DNA of 64,000 nt from Cryptomeria japonica (Eukaryota; Streptophyta; Pinopsida; Cupressales; Cupressaceae). The stretch covers positions 193,114,695-193,178,694 of the forward strand of contig NC_081415.1 in the NCBI RefSeq assembly GCF_030272615.1. The letters are read 5' to 3'. Position 1 is the first letter of the stretch. Each line of letters begins with the position of its first letter. A program made the translations under genes and the position numbers. Below, piece after piece: positions 25,183 through 36,666 of the stretch. The notes under the pieces are model-generated. The model saw nothing but the letters and a program-made list of their open reading frames with translations, was not told the origin of the DNA and ran no database searches.

Positions 25183-27661
25183 ATGGACCCAACTTCCAAC
25201 AAGAGAGGCAAGGAGATAGACAAACTTCCTGTGACAATGAAGTATCAATATCAAGGACAGGTGTATGTTTTAAAGCTGGATGACCAGATCAAATGGGTTA
25301 CAGACATAGAGGTGGGGCACATTGAGATAGAGGACATTAAGACACAATTGGAGTGACCAAGACCAGAGGCCCCATTGAGAAGGATTAACAGACCAGGTCT
25401 AGTGGAGGCAACCATCTTCCCACAGTCAGTCCAAGTTCCTGAGTTTATCATGACTGTGGCATAGTTTTATAGTGTAGACACAAGAAAGTGCATAGATGAT
25501 CAACATAGGATGAAAATTGACTTGTCTCCAGACATTCTAGGATTTGGGTTGGGATTCCCTGCAAGAGATGAAGTATTCCTAACAATTGAAGAAGAATCCC
25601 TCAGGGTCTGGAATAGTAAAATTGCTTCAAATAAGAGACACATGAATGAGAATTGGTTAGAGGAGGAGAGAAAAACTAGGCTAAAATCCATAGATGTGTT
25701 AAGGGCGGAATTTAAGGAACCACAAAGAGATTTAATCATCATGCTGAGAAAAGCCTTTGGTAAGATAGATTATAGGCATTTCCATCCCTTGGTGTTCCAG
25801 CTCATGACCACCATCCTTATAGGGAAGCAATACTTCAACTGGGCCCAAATTGTCTCCGTAAACATCCATAAACAAATGATGGAAGTACAAAAAATGAAGT
25901 TCTTTTTCACTTCCTATGTTATTTAGGTGGTTGCTCGAGTAAGTAAGTTCCTAGGATTATAGGTAGAAGGCGAGATGGGAGGTGAGGAAGCGCAAAAGAA
26001 ACTTTGAGAGTATTACTCACAACTCCCTCTCAATAATGCAAAGGCTCACTTCAAAAGAATCAATGATGCATTCCTATTCCCTATTATCATCAAAATCATA
26101 GATGATACAAGATAAAAAATAAGCCCTGAAGTAATGATAATCATCCAAGAGTGGGCATGTTGGTTCATCCAAAACCAGCATTCTACATACATCAGGGGCA
26201 GTGGGTTCATAGGTAACCCAATGCTATTGCCTCAATATTGCAATGATTGTATCATTTTGTTAGAGTATGTCAGGTAAATGCTTGGCCTCCAATCCCCGTT
26301 ATCATCAAAATAAGGCAAGGATAGACTTCTCAGTTTCCATTGGATATTTTTCTTGTTCAAAAATTCAGGTAGCAAAGATGACAGACTAGGAGCTCCAAGA
26401 TCTAAGTCTTAAAGAATTTGATTTTGCAAGGGAGTGTTATGACCCTTATGGAGAACTCAAACAAACCATGCCTAATGCATATGAGGGGCACAATCCTAGA
26501 TTGGAGGACTTTTGGGCCAACCTCCAAGACAATTTTGAGGTAATAGAAAATAATTATTATAGACTGTCAGTGCCACAGATCAAGGACTTTGAAATATTAA
26601 ACAATCTCCCCAAAGAGCTAAGGGATGATGGAGAACTATTAGATTCCATGTATAAAGAACAATAAATTGACAAGAAGCCTCTCTCTACTATAAGGTGGTC
26701 AGCACAAGAAGATATGGATATAGACCGAGTAACCCAAGAAGTTATAAATAGAACTAGACACTAGCTCAGTTTGAGGGTTCGGCCAATCACTTTAAAAGGG
26801 AAGCAGAAGGAATCCACCTCAATTGTGCCCCAATCAAGGGGTTATAAGGAGTATGCTTGCAAAACAAGGTCTAGTTCCTGAAATAATACATCCACCGACC
26901 CAGATGAAGTGACTGAGCCCAAGGAAAGTACCAATGAATTAATGAAGAAGCTTCATGTGCAAATAAGAAAATCTGAACTACTGAAAAAGACTACAAATCT
27001 TGGAGTGACAGATGGGCTGGGTGCTATACCACTAGAAAAGGTCCTTCCTACAAGAACAACAATTGGAAAAACTCTAGGAGAAGGCACTCAGGAGGAACAA
27101 GAACAAGGGGAAATAGATGAAGGTGCACCCATTCAACCCCCATCAACAACTACAACACAGGCCCCAGTTACCAATGCCCCTATGCCACCACCAATTGATA
27201 CAACCACAGTGCCTCCTCGGACACAAGCATTTAGGCCTACCACTAAAACTGTAATTGCCCATAATATCGAAATAGACTCTAACCAAGAAGAGGAGCAACC
27301 TAGGGAACATCAACCAATTGGAGGAGAGAAAGAATGTAATGAGGCTGAAGATTTGTTGAATGAAAGAATAATTCTAACCCCTCAGGACCAAGAAGACCTC
27401 ATTAAAGATATAGGTATCGGGAAAGGTATGCGAGAAACAAATAAGGAGGGAAGGACATTTGGAGAAGAGGTCAGTGATAGGTTGGGAGAGTTGCACAAGA
27501 AACAATAGCTAAACGTTAACATTGCTCTCCAAACTAATCTAGCCTGCCAAATTGCTTTACCTCAAGGTCCTAAACACAAAGAAGTAAAAGAGAAGTAGAG
27601 CAACAGTTGGATGTGCACATTGTGACAACTGACATAGTACCTCATGAAGGTGATAAGGATA
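25183..27661 (+). pseudogene. LTR-encoded long ORF, 3' LTR copy, 5' part
   Basis: The ATG at 25183 lies 15 bp after 'ttcttgcag'. The frame is open apart from stops near 25354 and 25462, up to 25926. It is then broken before resuming at 26468-26665 and 26909-27508. Visible parts: an N-terminal region ('RGKEIDKLPVTMKYQYQGQ'), then 'FPARDEVFLTIEEESLRVWN', 'HFHPLVFQLMTTILIGKQYF', and 'EDFWANLQDNFEVIENNYYR'. A Pro/Thr-rich tract follows at 27130-27260, then a highly charged segment. The protein is interrupted at 27662 by the nested element and resumes at 35532. With that insert removed, the distance from this ATG to the stop at 36666 is 3,615 nt, a multiple of three (1,205 codons). Function unknown. 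Confidence 0.6.
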
Positions 27662-27662
27662 C

Positions 27663-28929
27663 TGTAGCGTCCTAAAATTGCGACACTTGCAATTTTGACT
27701 GCATTTCGGTCTTCACGATGGCGACGCAACACGCAACCTGAATGGAGACCCCGAAACCTGATAACGACACTAAAAACTGCATTTTTCAAGCACCCTGGCC
27801 TGAACCTCCTTGCACCTTGCTGTCCCGGGAGGTGGGACCAGAGCGCCCAGCGCCCTGGTCCTTCAGGACCAGGGCGCTCAGTGCGCTGGTCCCCCAGGAC
27901 CATGGCGCCCAGCGCCCTGGTCCCTGGGCCTATTTTGGGCTCGGTTTCCTATGAGGACTTCGGGTCTTTTTGTTTGCAATTTGGAAAATAAACTTTCCTG
28001 GTCGGCCTAAGGTCAGGAAAATCAGTCTTTTAACCCTAATTGGCAAGTATATAAACTATATTTTCCTCTCTCATTTGGAGAGATGAAAAAAAAAAAGGCG
28101 AAAGCAAGATTCAAACATTCAAGCATTCAAGCAATTAAGCATTCAAGCATTCCTTCTAAGTCTCCATTCAAGGCTAAGTGTTGCATTCAAGACAAGGATT
28201 CAACCATTGAAGAGGAGATCACTTACTACATACTACTACAACATACAACAAACAACAACATCTAAACCTTCGCACATAAGGATACAAACATCCTTAGAAC
28301 AAGGTATTAGTACTTGTTTTACATTACAGACATTTACATTTACAGCATTTCTCATTACTTGGTTAATTCCAAAATCGGGGTTTGACCTAAAGGCAAACCC
28401 CTAATCCCTAACCCCCCAATCGTCTTCGCTTTTCTGTGTGTAGGTTGCAGGTACGGTGCTGAAATTGAAGATCTGGAATCCTTGTGCAGAGACGAACAGA
28501 TCCCCCTTCGTTTCGCGGATTTTTCGGAGGACCATGGCGCTGGGCGCCATCGTCCTGACAACTTTTGCTCAAATTTGCAAGACAGCGCCGTATCGACATT
28601 TTACTACTAATTCCAGGTCCGCAGCTTCATACTATATCCCTATCTCAGTTTATAAGTGAATCTTTGTCACTTTCTATGCATTCCTAGCTCAATTTCCTTA
28701 TCAACATTCTTTACAAAAGAGGGTAGCCTTGCTGTCTTAACCCTTGAAACTCATTTAGCATCCAATCTTGCCTTGTGTGGGATTGGATCTTGTGAGTTTC
28801 AACCCCTCTTTTGAATGTAAAGTCTCTCCCTTAAGTGAAAACCATCAACCCTAGCGATCTCCCTTCTCTCTCCTCGGAGTTGGAAGAAGGGAGAGCAACT
28901 AGGGTTCGATTGCGATTTTCCGCTTTACA
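27663..28929 (+). repeat. 5' LTR of the nested gag-protease element
   Basis: 1,267 bp, TGTAGCGTCC...CGCTTTACA. It contains a GC-rich block of repeated 'gcgccctggtcc' units with a strong hairpin at 27849-27878. 'caagtatataaac' near 28047 is a TATA-like element. The candidate primer-binding site 'ttggtgaacccgacg' starts within 3 bp of the end. It is about 31 bp longer than the 3' LTR because of the extra unit in the GC block. Confidence 0.9.
27849..27878. repeat. 13-bp perfect stem hairpin in the 5' LTR
   Basis: 'agcgccctggtcc', loop 'ttca', then 'ggaccagggcgct'. The GC-rich stem is perfect. The 3' LTR lacks the loop and second arm, having one 'gcgccctggtcc' unit joined to the following sequence near 34475. 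The hairpin was therefore gained or lost after the LTRs were synthesised identical. Confidence 0.85.
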
Positions 28930-30103
28930 TTTTGGTGAACCCGACGTGAACATCCCTTCTGATTCTTCATGCTTAGATCTGAAAAAATTGATTACATTTC
29001 AATGTTTGATCTTTTGCAAAATTTTAGAGGTGATTGCATAAAAACCCTAAAATTTCTTTTTAGTAATTGAACTTGTGAAATATTTAATTGTTAATGCTTG
29101 TTTCAGATCTGCCCTTCTATTACAAATTATCAGTTCATATTTGTGCTTTAATTTTGAAAATTAAGTGGTTAAGTGTCAAAACCCTAATTTTTGAAACCCT
29201 CTTGATTCAACCTTTGTCTGACAATTTCACTGATCAAAACATCTCCAAATCAGCTGTAACTTTGGATTCCGCAATAAAATCACAATATCTTTTATCCCTG
29301 AAAATTTGGAAAAAAGTTGCGAGGACCGTGTGCACTCCGAGCGCCATCGTCCCTGACATTTTTTCCGAAATTTCGGGAGCAAGATCTTACTGTATTTTCC
29401 TGCTAAAATCCAGAATTTTGGCTGATTTTATCAAATCTAACACTTTCAAATTTACAGTCAAAGTTGGTCTTGTGATTGCTTGGATTAAGGCTTCTAATCA
29501 TTCAAAAATTGTTGAAATTGAAATTTTGTGTCAAAATTGTGTTCTTACTGTCCTAAATCTGAAAAGTGTGTTTGCATTCATTCGAAATTTCAGTGCTTTA
29601 TTCAAATTCTTGCAATTTGTGACTTTTGAAATTAAGTGCTTAATTACAACAACTTTGATTTCCGCTTTCAAAATTGAATTTTGCGTGAAATTGAGTCAAT
29701 TTTTAAATTTCAAAACTTGCATTGCTTTTGACATTCCCTCTAAAATCATAAAATTGAAAATTTCAGTTTCCCTCTCTTTTTCAAAAATTCAAATTTTGCA
29801 TTTTTCGACAATCTTGAGAGGGTTCAATTTTGAATTTGCAACTTTAATTTGGCCTATCTACAGATCGTAAAATCACTCAATTTTTTCAGATTAGCTCTAA
29901 AATCATCATACCTTTCATCCCTGCAAATTTCGAAAAAAGTTGCAAGGACCGTGTTGCACTCCGAGCGCCACAGTCCCGGACATTTTTTTCGAAATTTCGG
30001 GAGATTGTCGTGATTGCATTTAATAGCTTAAATCTAGAAGATTGGCTGATTTTACTGAAAATTGCTACCTCTAAATTCAAAATCTTCTCTCTCTTTCTAG
30101 TGC
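28930..30103 (+). other. Leader between 5' LTR and gag of the nested element
   Basis: AT-rich untranslated leader. An open frame at 29088-29870 (260 codons, one of the longer ones here) has no recognisable motif, biased composition, and overlaps a direct repeat, so I do not call it a gene. The repeat is about 90 bp, at 29288-29380 and 29909-30003, and contains 'actccgagcgcca' and 'gaaatttcgggag'. A weaker relative ('gcgccatcgtcctgacaact') lies in the LTR near 28544. Confidence 0.55.
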
Positions 30104-31786
30104 ATGAGTTTTACAACAATAAGCCCTACTTACACTATTCCCATTAGACGAAGCTGTAGAATTAAGTCTCTCCGAGGTTTAACTACCGAGGAGATGGAAC
30201 CTAATTTGAATAGCCTTTTTAACGAGGACATGGGTAATTCCTCTAATCCTCCTAATGATGAAGAAGCTCTCCATGAGGTTTCTGTTGAACAACTTTCGAA
30301 ATTGGACAACCAATTTGATGATTTTCACCAATGGATGTCTCATGAGTATCCCGATAGTCAAGCTCTTCCTTTAATTGAGGGTCTAAAACGTATGCTTCAA
30401 AGTGATAAGAATGGAATTGATATTTTGCGTGGTATTTCACACATTGTGAATTCAAACGTGATGCCTATGAAGAGTTGTGCCGAAACTTTAGGTTATACAC
30501 AACCTCCTACACAAGTCAATCATTCTATTCCTTTGACAACTTCTATTGCTAGCATACCTACCTTTACATCAAACATAATGGCTACTTCTATACAAGACAT
30601 TCCCCCCGTGATCACTAGTCATGGGGGCAATCCCTCTTCTTCAATTAACCCTATTCCTTCATTCAATCCGACTTCTTCATTCATTCCTTCAATGAGTGTC
30701 CCTATTATATCTTCACAAATGAACATGACGCAAGGGGGCAATTCATTTAACCATTCCATTCCTCCTTGTAGTGTTCCTCTTGTCCAATCATCCCCTATGA
30801 CTGACTGTCATAGAGTCCCACCACCTTACTCTCTACCTTCTTTCAATAACATAACACCTCCGTCTCAATCTAACACATCTAATATGAACTCTTCGACTGA
30901 AGCGACCATTAACAATCTTGCACAAACTGTCTCTTCTTTACAGCAACAAATTACCTCTATGAATCAATCTAAGTGTAGTGTGCCCACATTTGATGTTGCG
31001 AGCCCACTTTCTCTTGACATTGTTCGAGCTATCCCTCCTAAACATGTTGAAATCCCGCATTTGGAGCTTTATAATGGTAAAGGTGATCCTCTAACACATG
31101 TTAAGACTTTTCAAACAATTTGTACTGATTTTGCTTATGACCCAAGGTTGCTTGCAAAACTATTTACTAGAACATTAAGAGATAAAGCCCTACAATGGTA
31201 TTGCTCGTTGCCTTCTTATTCTATTACTTCTTTCGAACAACTTGCAAATGCTTTCATTCAACAATTTCAAAACAATATAAGTCCTAAAGTTACTTTGATT
31301 GATTTAATGCATTGTAAACACGGTGTTAAAGAAAAAGTGACTGATTTCATTGGTAGATATAAGCATTTGTATGCTCAAATTTCTTTTCCAGTGCCTGACA
31401 ATGATATTCAAAGAATCTTTATTTCTAATTTGCAAAAAGATATTCGAGACAAACTTCTATTTTCTGAGTTTACTTCTTTCCAACAGTTGTGTGCAACTCT
31501 TCACAATTATCAACTGACTGTGAGTCAAATGGAACAATCACATCCTATGGCTCCGAGTGATAAGGGTGATAGCAGTCAACAACCATTTGGAAAGTTTAAA
31601 CCGAACAGAGATTCCATCAAATTCAATGAAAACATCATCAACAACAATGTGAATGCAGCATCAGGTGTGCCTCCTATTTCTAAATTTTTCAAGAAAGAAA
31701 GAAAGTATACTCCTTTGAATGAATCATTGCATAGTATTATGAATAAGTTATTGGAACAAAATGTGCTTACTCTTCCTCCTATATGA
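30104..31786 (+). CDS. gag of the nested element
   Basis: 560 codons open from ATG 30104. The N-terminal 300 residues are low-complexity, rich in Ser, Pro, Ile, Asn and Thr. The retrotransposon gag core lies at about residues 325-470: 'HLELYNGKGDPLTHVKTFQT', 'LRDKALQWYCSLPSYSITSF', 'QFQNNISPKVTLIDLMHCK' and 'LQKDIRDKLLFSEF'. This is the capsid family of plant gypsy elements, and the product would form the particle shell. It ends at a TGA (31784-31786) in a frame that stays open afterwards, so gag probably once read through to the protease part. The context '...PPI stop QID' looks like a later nonsense mutation rather than a natural terminus. Confidence 0.8.
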   Translation: MSFTTISPTYTIPIRRSCRIKSLRGLTTEEMEPNLNSLFNEDMGNSSNPPNDEEALHEVSVEQLSKLDNQFDDFHQWMSHEYPDSQALPLIEGLKRMLQSDKNGIDILRGISHIVNSNVMPMKSCAETLGYTQPPTQVNHSIPLTTSIASIPTFTSNIMATSIQDIPPVITSHGGNPSSSINPIPSFNPTSSFIPSMSVPIISSQMNMTQGGNSFNHSIPPCSVPLVQSSPMTDCHRVPPPYSLPSFNNITPPSQSNTSNMNSSTEATINNLAQTVSSLQQQITSMNQSKCSVPTFDVASPLSLDIVRAIPPKHVEIPHLELYNGKGDPLTHVKTFQTICTDFAYDPRLLAKLFTRTLRDKALQWYCSLPSYSITSFEQLANAFIQQFQNNISPKVTLIDLMHCKHGVKEKVTDFIGRYKHLYAQISFPVPDNDIQRIFISNLQKDIRDKLLFSEFTSFQQLCATLHNYQLTVSQMEQSHPMAPSDKGDSSQQPFGKFKPNRDSIKFNENIINNNVNAASGVPPISKFFKKERKYTPLNESLHSIMNKLLEQNVLTLPPI

Positions 31787-33547
31787 CAAATTGATCCTGC
31801 AAAGATTACTTCACCTTATTTTGATAACAAATCTTTTTGTCACTTTCATCGTTAGCCTGGGCATGATACTGAAAAATGTTTTTCTTTAAAGGGTAAAATT
31901 CAAGATTTGATTGATAATAATACTATTTCTGTTTCTAGAGTGAATGATAAAGGCAACACATCTGTAGCTCCTCCTAACCAAAATCTTCAGATTTTTACTG
32001 ATCCATTACCTTCTCATACCTCTAATGCGATTGAGGCCAATGATTCCTCTTTATCATCTGATGGTCTTGTGTCTATGACTCCGAATGTAATTAACTTTGT
32101 AGAGCAGCAAGAAAACCCTAAAGAACCTTCCATCACGTTTGATTCTAGTGAAACTATTAGAGCACCTGATGGTCCTTTATACATAGTTGCAAAAGTCAAG
32201 AATACACCTTTCCGTGGAGTGCTTATTGATCCTTCGTGCATGGTTAATGTTATTACTGAAGAATTTCTTTTTACTTTGCAATTGAATCAAGTGATCTATG
32301 ACAAAACAGATGTGATTGTGAAATTATTTGATGCATATTCTTCTCCTGCAATTGGTTCTATTACATTGCCTATTGAGGTCCATAACAAATCTCTTGATGT
32401 GAACTTTGCTATTATTCCTTCATCCGAACAATTTCGTGTGAAGCTTGGCTATCCTTGGCTATCTTCCATGAAGGCTATTTCTTCTCCTATTCATAAGTGT
32501 TTGAAATTTCCCCATAATGGTGAAGTTGTTACTGTCAATCATAGTCTCTTTAAACCAGCCGAAAGAACTTCTAGTGTTCCTATTGATTACTTTTGGCCTA
32601 AACAATTCCAATCCCTTCCTCCGCGAAGTGATCATCTTTTCAAATCTTATCAAAAGTGGAAAACAGATATGATTCTATCTTTAAGTGAACCTAGAACACC
32701 TAAACTTGATATTTCTATCGTTCTTGAGAAGGAAGTTCTTCCTTTGAAAGATAAAACTAATGTCTTTCCTCAAGAAGATTCCCAACCCATCCCTATGGAT
32801 GTGACTATGTCTATGCCTAATAAACCTCCTAAAAGTAGACCTATACCTCCTCGTCATGATGGACTTGGTCTCCTTCCTAAACCAAAAATTCCTCCTTTAT
32901 ATGGAGCAGTTCCTCCTCCTGCCTTTTATAGAGAGAAGAGACCTTCTTCTTCTCCTATTATCCAGCCTAAGAGACCACAACCTAAACACCCAAGTGATAA
33001 GGATGAGAACATTCCTCCTCCTCTATCTTCTCCACTTCCTACTAAGACTAGACGTAATCGTTCTGCACGTGAACGTCGACGAAAGCGTCGTCTTAGGGCT
33101 CAAGCAGTTGCTTTTCAAACTTTGCAATCTCCAAAAACACCTTCAACAAGCATTATTCCATTTTCTCCTCAGCCGGAAATTGAGCCTAAATCTCCTAAAC
33201 ATAAGATACATGATGGTCTTGATCCTGTGCGAGTTAAAGATCCTATTTTTATAAATCTTGATGATGCTATAGATGAAAATGTTATTCATGATGAACATGT
33301 TACTCCTCTTGCTTTTGATAGTGAATATGAACTTGTTGATATTGATAACCATTTATCTAGCGAATTTTCTAAAGCACTTATCCTAGCTCCTAGACAAGAA
33401 CAACGTGGCTTGGAACATGAACATAGCCCTTGTTTGGATCTTGTGATAGCTCCATCTGCTGTGTTGGATGTTCCTCCTCTAGCGTGTTCCCTGCCTTCCC
33501 GAAACGTTGATCAGCAAGATCGGGGGGTAGATGACGTGCTAGACTAG
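31787..33547 (+). pseudogene. Zinc-knuckle linker and protease-like region, same frame as gag
   Basis: Same frame as gag. A knuckle-like 'FCHFHR' and 'PGHDTEKCF' is split by a TAG at 31853-31855. From 31907 the frame is open for 546 codons. A retropepsin-like fold is suggested by 'KVKNTPFRGVLIDPSCMVNV', then 'SSPAIGSITLPIEV' and 'FRVKLGYPWL'. The active-site Asp is present (32228-32230), but the triad reads D-P-S instead of D-T/S-G. The last 250 residues are Pro-rich with a basic cluster ('TRRNRSARERRRKRRLRAQ') and an acidic tail, and no RT blocks appear. The basic cluster could bind nucleic acid or direct nuclear entry. Whether the protease is active is doubtful. Confidence 0.65.
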
Positions 33548-34290
33548 TTTCATTAGCATAGCAGATTCTCTCCTCCTCTCTTTTGTTACTTCTTCTATAT
33601 GTTATTCTCATTCTTCTATTTGTTGTCCTTAGTGTTGTCTACTTGAGGACGATGCAAAGCATTGAGATCTCTTTTGGTCTCTCTCATGTTGACTCAAAAG
33701 ACACATGTGTTCCCTTCTTCTAGGTGACCTTCCTTGATTGGGGAATGAAGAACAATTATGCATACATACATATGATATATATACATGACTTATCATACAG
33801 CATACTGACCCCGAGGAAAGCGAAGTCACCTTGTGCTTTGTGTTTGTCTCTATTATCCTTGGGTTTATCTCACACTTGGGGCCTAAATCTTTGTGATAAC
33901 GTGCTCCTTTCTTTTCTCATTTCTTATGTGTATCACTACATTAAAACAATCACCCCCGTTGAGGCGTGTGTGATCGCTTTAACGTAGGGGGGCATACACC
34001 CTGACTATCCTTTCAAGATACTTAAAAGTTTCTTGGCGAACTTAGCTTTGCCTTGAAAATTTTTGGTATTTCTCTTGCATGACTCATAGTGAGGGAACCT
34101 TACTACTGACAGTCATGGTTCTCCCTCATGATCTTCCCTTTTACTTTTTCAATCGAAGTCGTAAGATCCTTAGTCCACTGGGGGCTTGGTGTGTCTTGCC
34201 TCCTTGACGTGGTGAAAGTCTTTCAATGTTGTTTCCTTGTACTTTACCGGAAGTATGAGCATACATACTCCCGCTAAAGTGGGGGCTAAA
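33548..34290 (+). other. 3' non-coding region and PPT of the nested element
   Basis: No pol sequence. The tail contains many short frames without motifs. 'aaagtgggggctaaa' immediately before the 3' LTR (34276-34290) is a good polypurine tract, the plus-strand primer site in reverse transcription. 'cccactgggggct' motifs near 34180 may be secondary copies. Confidence 0.65.
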
Positions 34291-35526
34291 TGTAGCGTCC
34301 TAAAATTGTGACACTTGCAATTTCGACTGCATTTCGGTCTTCATGATGGCGACGCAACACGCAACCTAAATGGAGACCCCGAAACCTGATAACGACACTA
34401 AAAACTGCATTTTTCAAGCACCCTGGCCTGAACCTCCTTGCACCTTGCTGTCCCGGGAGGTGGGACCAGAGCGCCTAGCGCCCTGGTCCCCCAGGACCAT
34501 GGCGCCCAATGCCCTGGTCCCTGGGCCTATTTTGGGCCTGGTTTCCTATGAGGACTTCGGGTCTTTTTGTTTGCAATTTGGAAAATAAACTTTCCTGGTC
34601 GGCCTAAGGTCAGGAAAATCAGTCTTTTAACCCTAATTGGCAAGTATATAAACTACATTTTCCTCTCTCATTTGGAGAGATGAAAAAAAAAAAGGCGAAA
34701 GCAGGATTCAAACATTCAAGCATTCAAGCAATTAAGCATTCAAGCATTCCTTCTAAGTCTCCATTCAAGGCTAAGTGTTGCATTCAAGACAAGGATTCAA
34801 CCATTGAAGAGGAGATCACTTACTACATACTACTACAACATACAACAAACAACAACATCTAAACCTTCGCACATAAGGATACAAACATCCTTAGAACAAG
34901 GTATTAGTACTTGTTTTACATTACAGACATTTACATTTACAACATTTCTCATTACTTGGTTAATTCCAAAACTGGGGTTTGACCTAAAGGCAAACCCCTA
35001 ATCCCTAACCCCCCAATCATCTTTGCTTTTCTGTGCGTAGGTTGCAGGTACGTGGCTGAAATTGAAGATCTGGAATCCTTGTGCAGAGACGAACAGATCC
35101 CCCTTCGTTTCGTGGATTTTTCGGAGGATCGTGGCGCCGGGTGCCATCGTCCTGACAACTTTTGCTCAAATTTGCAGGACAGCGCTGTATCGACATTTTA
35201 CTGCTAATTCCAGGTCCACAGCTTCATACTATATCCCTATCTCAGTTTATAAGCGAATCTTTGTCACTTTCTATGCATTCCTAGCTCAATTTCCTTATCA
35301 ACATTCTTTACAAAAGAGGGTAGCCTTGCTGTCTTAACCCTTGAAACTCATTTAGCATCCAATCTTGCCTTGTGTGGGATTGGATCTTGTGAGTTTCAAC
35401 CCCTCTTTTGAATGTAAAGTCTCTCCCTTAAGTGAAAACCATCAACCCTAGCGATCTCCCTTCTCTCTCCTCGGAGTTGGAAGAAGGGAGAGCAACTAGG
35501 GTTCGATTTCGATTTTCCGCTTTACA
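34291..35526 (+). repeat. 3' LTR of the nested gag-protease element
   Basis: 1,236 bp, TGTAGCGTCC...CGCTTTACA, directly followed by the target duplication GATAC. Nearly identical to 27663-28929 except for point changes and the missing 31-bp GC-rich unit. Confidence 0.9.
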
Positions 35527-35531
35527 GATAC

Positions 35532-36666
35532 AAATGTGCCACTGTGGTTCAAATTCACCTTGAGAGAAAGAAGAGGAAAGTAGTGTTACCAAAGGTTACA
35601 CTACAACAAGCAATCATAGAGGAACCAAGGGAAGTTAAGAAGCCCAAGATGGTGCATCATCTATCGAGAATAGGTTCCGGTGAGGTGCTTGTGCATGTAG
35701 CAGTTCCTCTACAAGCAGAAGGTTAAAGCTCCCCCAAGTACCAAGTGTCTCAGGTAAAATTGCGTAAGCAGACGAAGTGGGGGGAGTTAGATACTTTGGA
35801 ACTGGCTACCAACATCGTTAGGGGATGAATGGAAAAGGAATATACCTCCCATGTAGAGGTCAAAGCACAACTAGAGTAGTACAAGCAGTTGCTAGTAGAA
35901 ATGGGCAAGCCTTTAGATCCTTGCAGAAATGATAATATACCTTTAACCTCATCACTCCCAAAGGGAGAGGTAAAAGCATTGCTCGAAGTAACACAAGTAG
36001 CTGCCACAACGAAATCATGGGCCCAGATAAATGCCTCAAAAATTAGACTATTTTTGCAAAATACCATGAAGGAGTACAAGGAGGCAGTACAGGTAGAAGG
36101 AGTATTATCTTATTTCTCTCAACAATGGGAGTGAAATCTCAACATGTTCAACAAACAGTTTTGAGTATTAAGTAAGGTTTTACACCTAGGGGAGGAAGTA
36201 ATCATAGAGGAGGACCTCCTGGGTGGAGATAGTTGTAAGAATTTGTAGCCTCATACATACATTTTGGAGTTGAAGATGGAAATGCTTCAGCAGTATGTGA
36301 AGGATGTAGCCAAAATTTGAGTTCCCCTCCTCAAAGTGGTATTAAAATATGAAGATTTTGTAAGACACTTCAATTTTTTTGGCAGGAGTTATGGAAGAAG
36401 AGAAAGTACTCAGCCAGTGGGATGCATATGAGGCCCAACATTTGGCACCTCCAACTCAATTCACTGTTACATTAATGGATAGATATAATTATTTAACTAC
36501 ACAATGTCAAGAGGCAGCAAAAACAATAGAGGAGTTAAAGAAGAAAAGAAACAATGCAAAGGAAGTTTTGAAAAAGTATAAATTTAGAATCAAGCATCTT
36601 GTTGATCCTCCTTCTGAGGTAGTTACATGTATCATTAATAATTATAAGTCCTATAAAAAGAAGTAG
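35532..36666 (+). pseudogene. LTR-encoded long ORF, 3' LTR copy, 3' part
   Basis: Continuation of the protein broken at 27661. It reads through 35544-35726 ('KVVLPKVTLQQAIIEEPREV'), then a shifted frame at 35889-36134 ('KPLDPCRNDNIPLTSSLPKG'), then 36379-36666. The last piece is a clear Lys/Glu coiled coil ('EAAKTIEELKKKRNNAKEVL') ending in the basic 'NNYKSYKKK'. Non-coding LTR sequence follows to 37721. The coiled coil suggests self-association; nothing enzymatic is visible. Confidence 0.5.

Larger units (their letters stand above)
27663..35526 (+). mobile_element. Nested gag-protease LTR element (non-autonomous)
   Basis: Complete element of 7,864 bp with LTRs at 27663-28929 and 34291-35526 and a perfect 5-bp target duplication GATAC (27658-27662 and 35527-35531). 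The interrupted sequence is continuous in the other LTR of the host element ('gataaggacaaggatgtgcc' near 12339). The interior has a long leader, then one reading frame for gag and a protease-like domain, and no RT, RNase H or integrase. It must therefore be mobilised by another element. The LTRs are closely similar (4 differences in the first ~88 bases by eye), so it is younger than its host, as the nesting requires. Confidence 0.9.

Noticed and set aside
23907-27662. Two tandem elements sharing a middle LTR
   Set aside because: Homology between the copies runs from TGTTATGCC to CAACA on both sides, and the LINE frame resumes after 37721. One element with ~6-kb LTRs explains everything without a third LTR.
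27695-28010. Frames of 66-98 codons in the LTR of the nested element, repeated near 34370
   Set aside because: They sit in LTR sequence and arise from GC-rich repeat units, with equivalents in both LTRs and no conserved domain.
29088-29870. 260-codon open frame ahead of gag in the nested element
   Set aside because: Biased, AT-driven composition, no motif, no good start context, and it overlaps a direct repeat. Better explained as an untranslated leader without stops in one frame.
32856-33254. 132-codon frame overlapping the gag-protease frame
   Set aside because: A +1 shadow of the longer open frame at 31907-33547, with Leu-rich nonsense composition.
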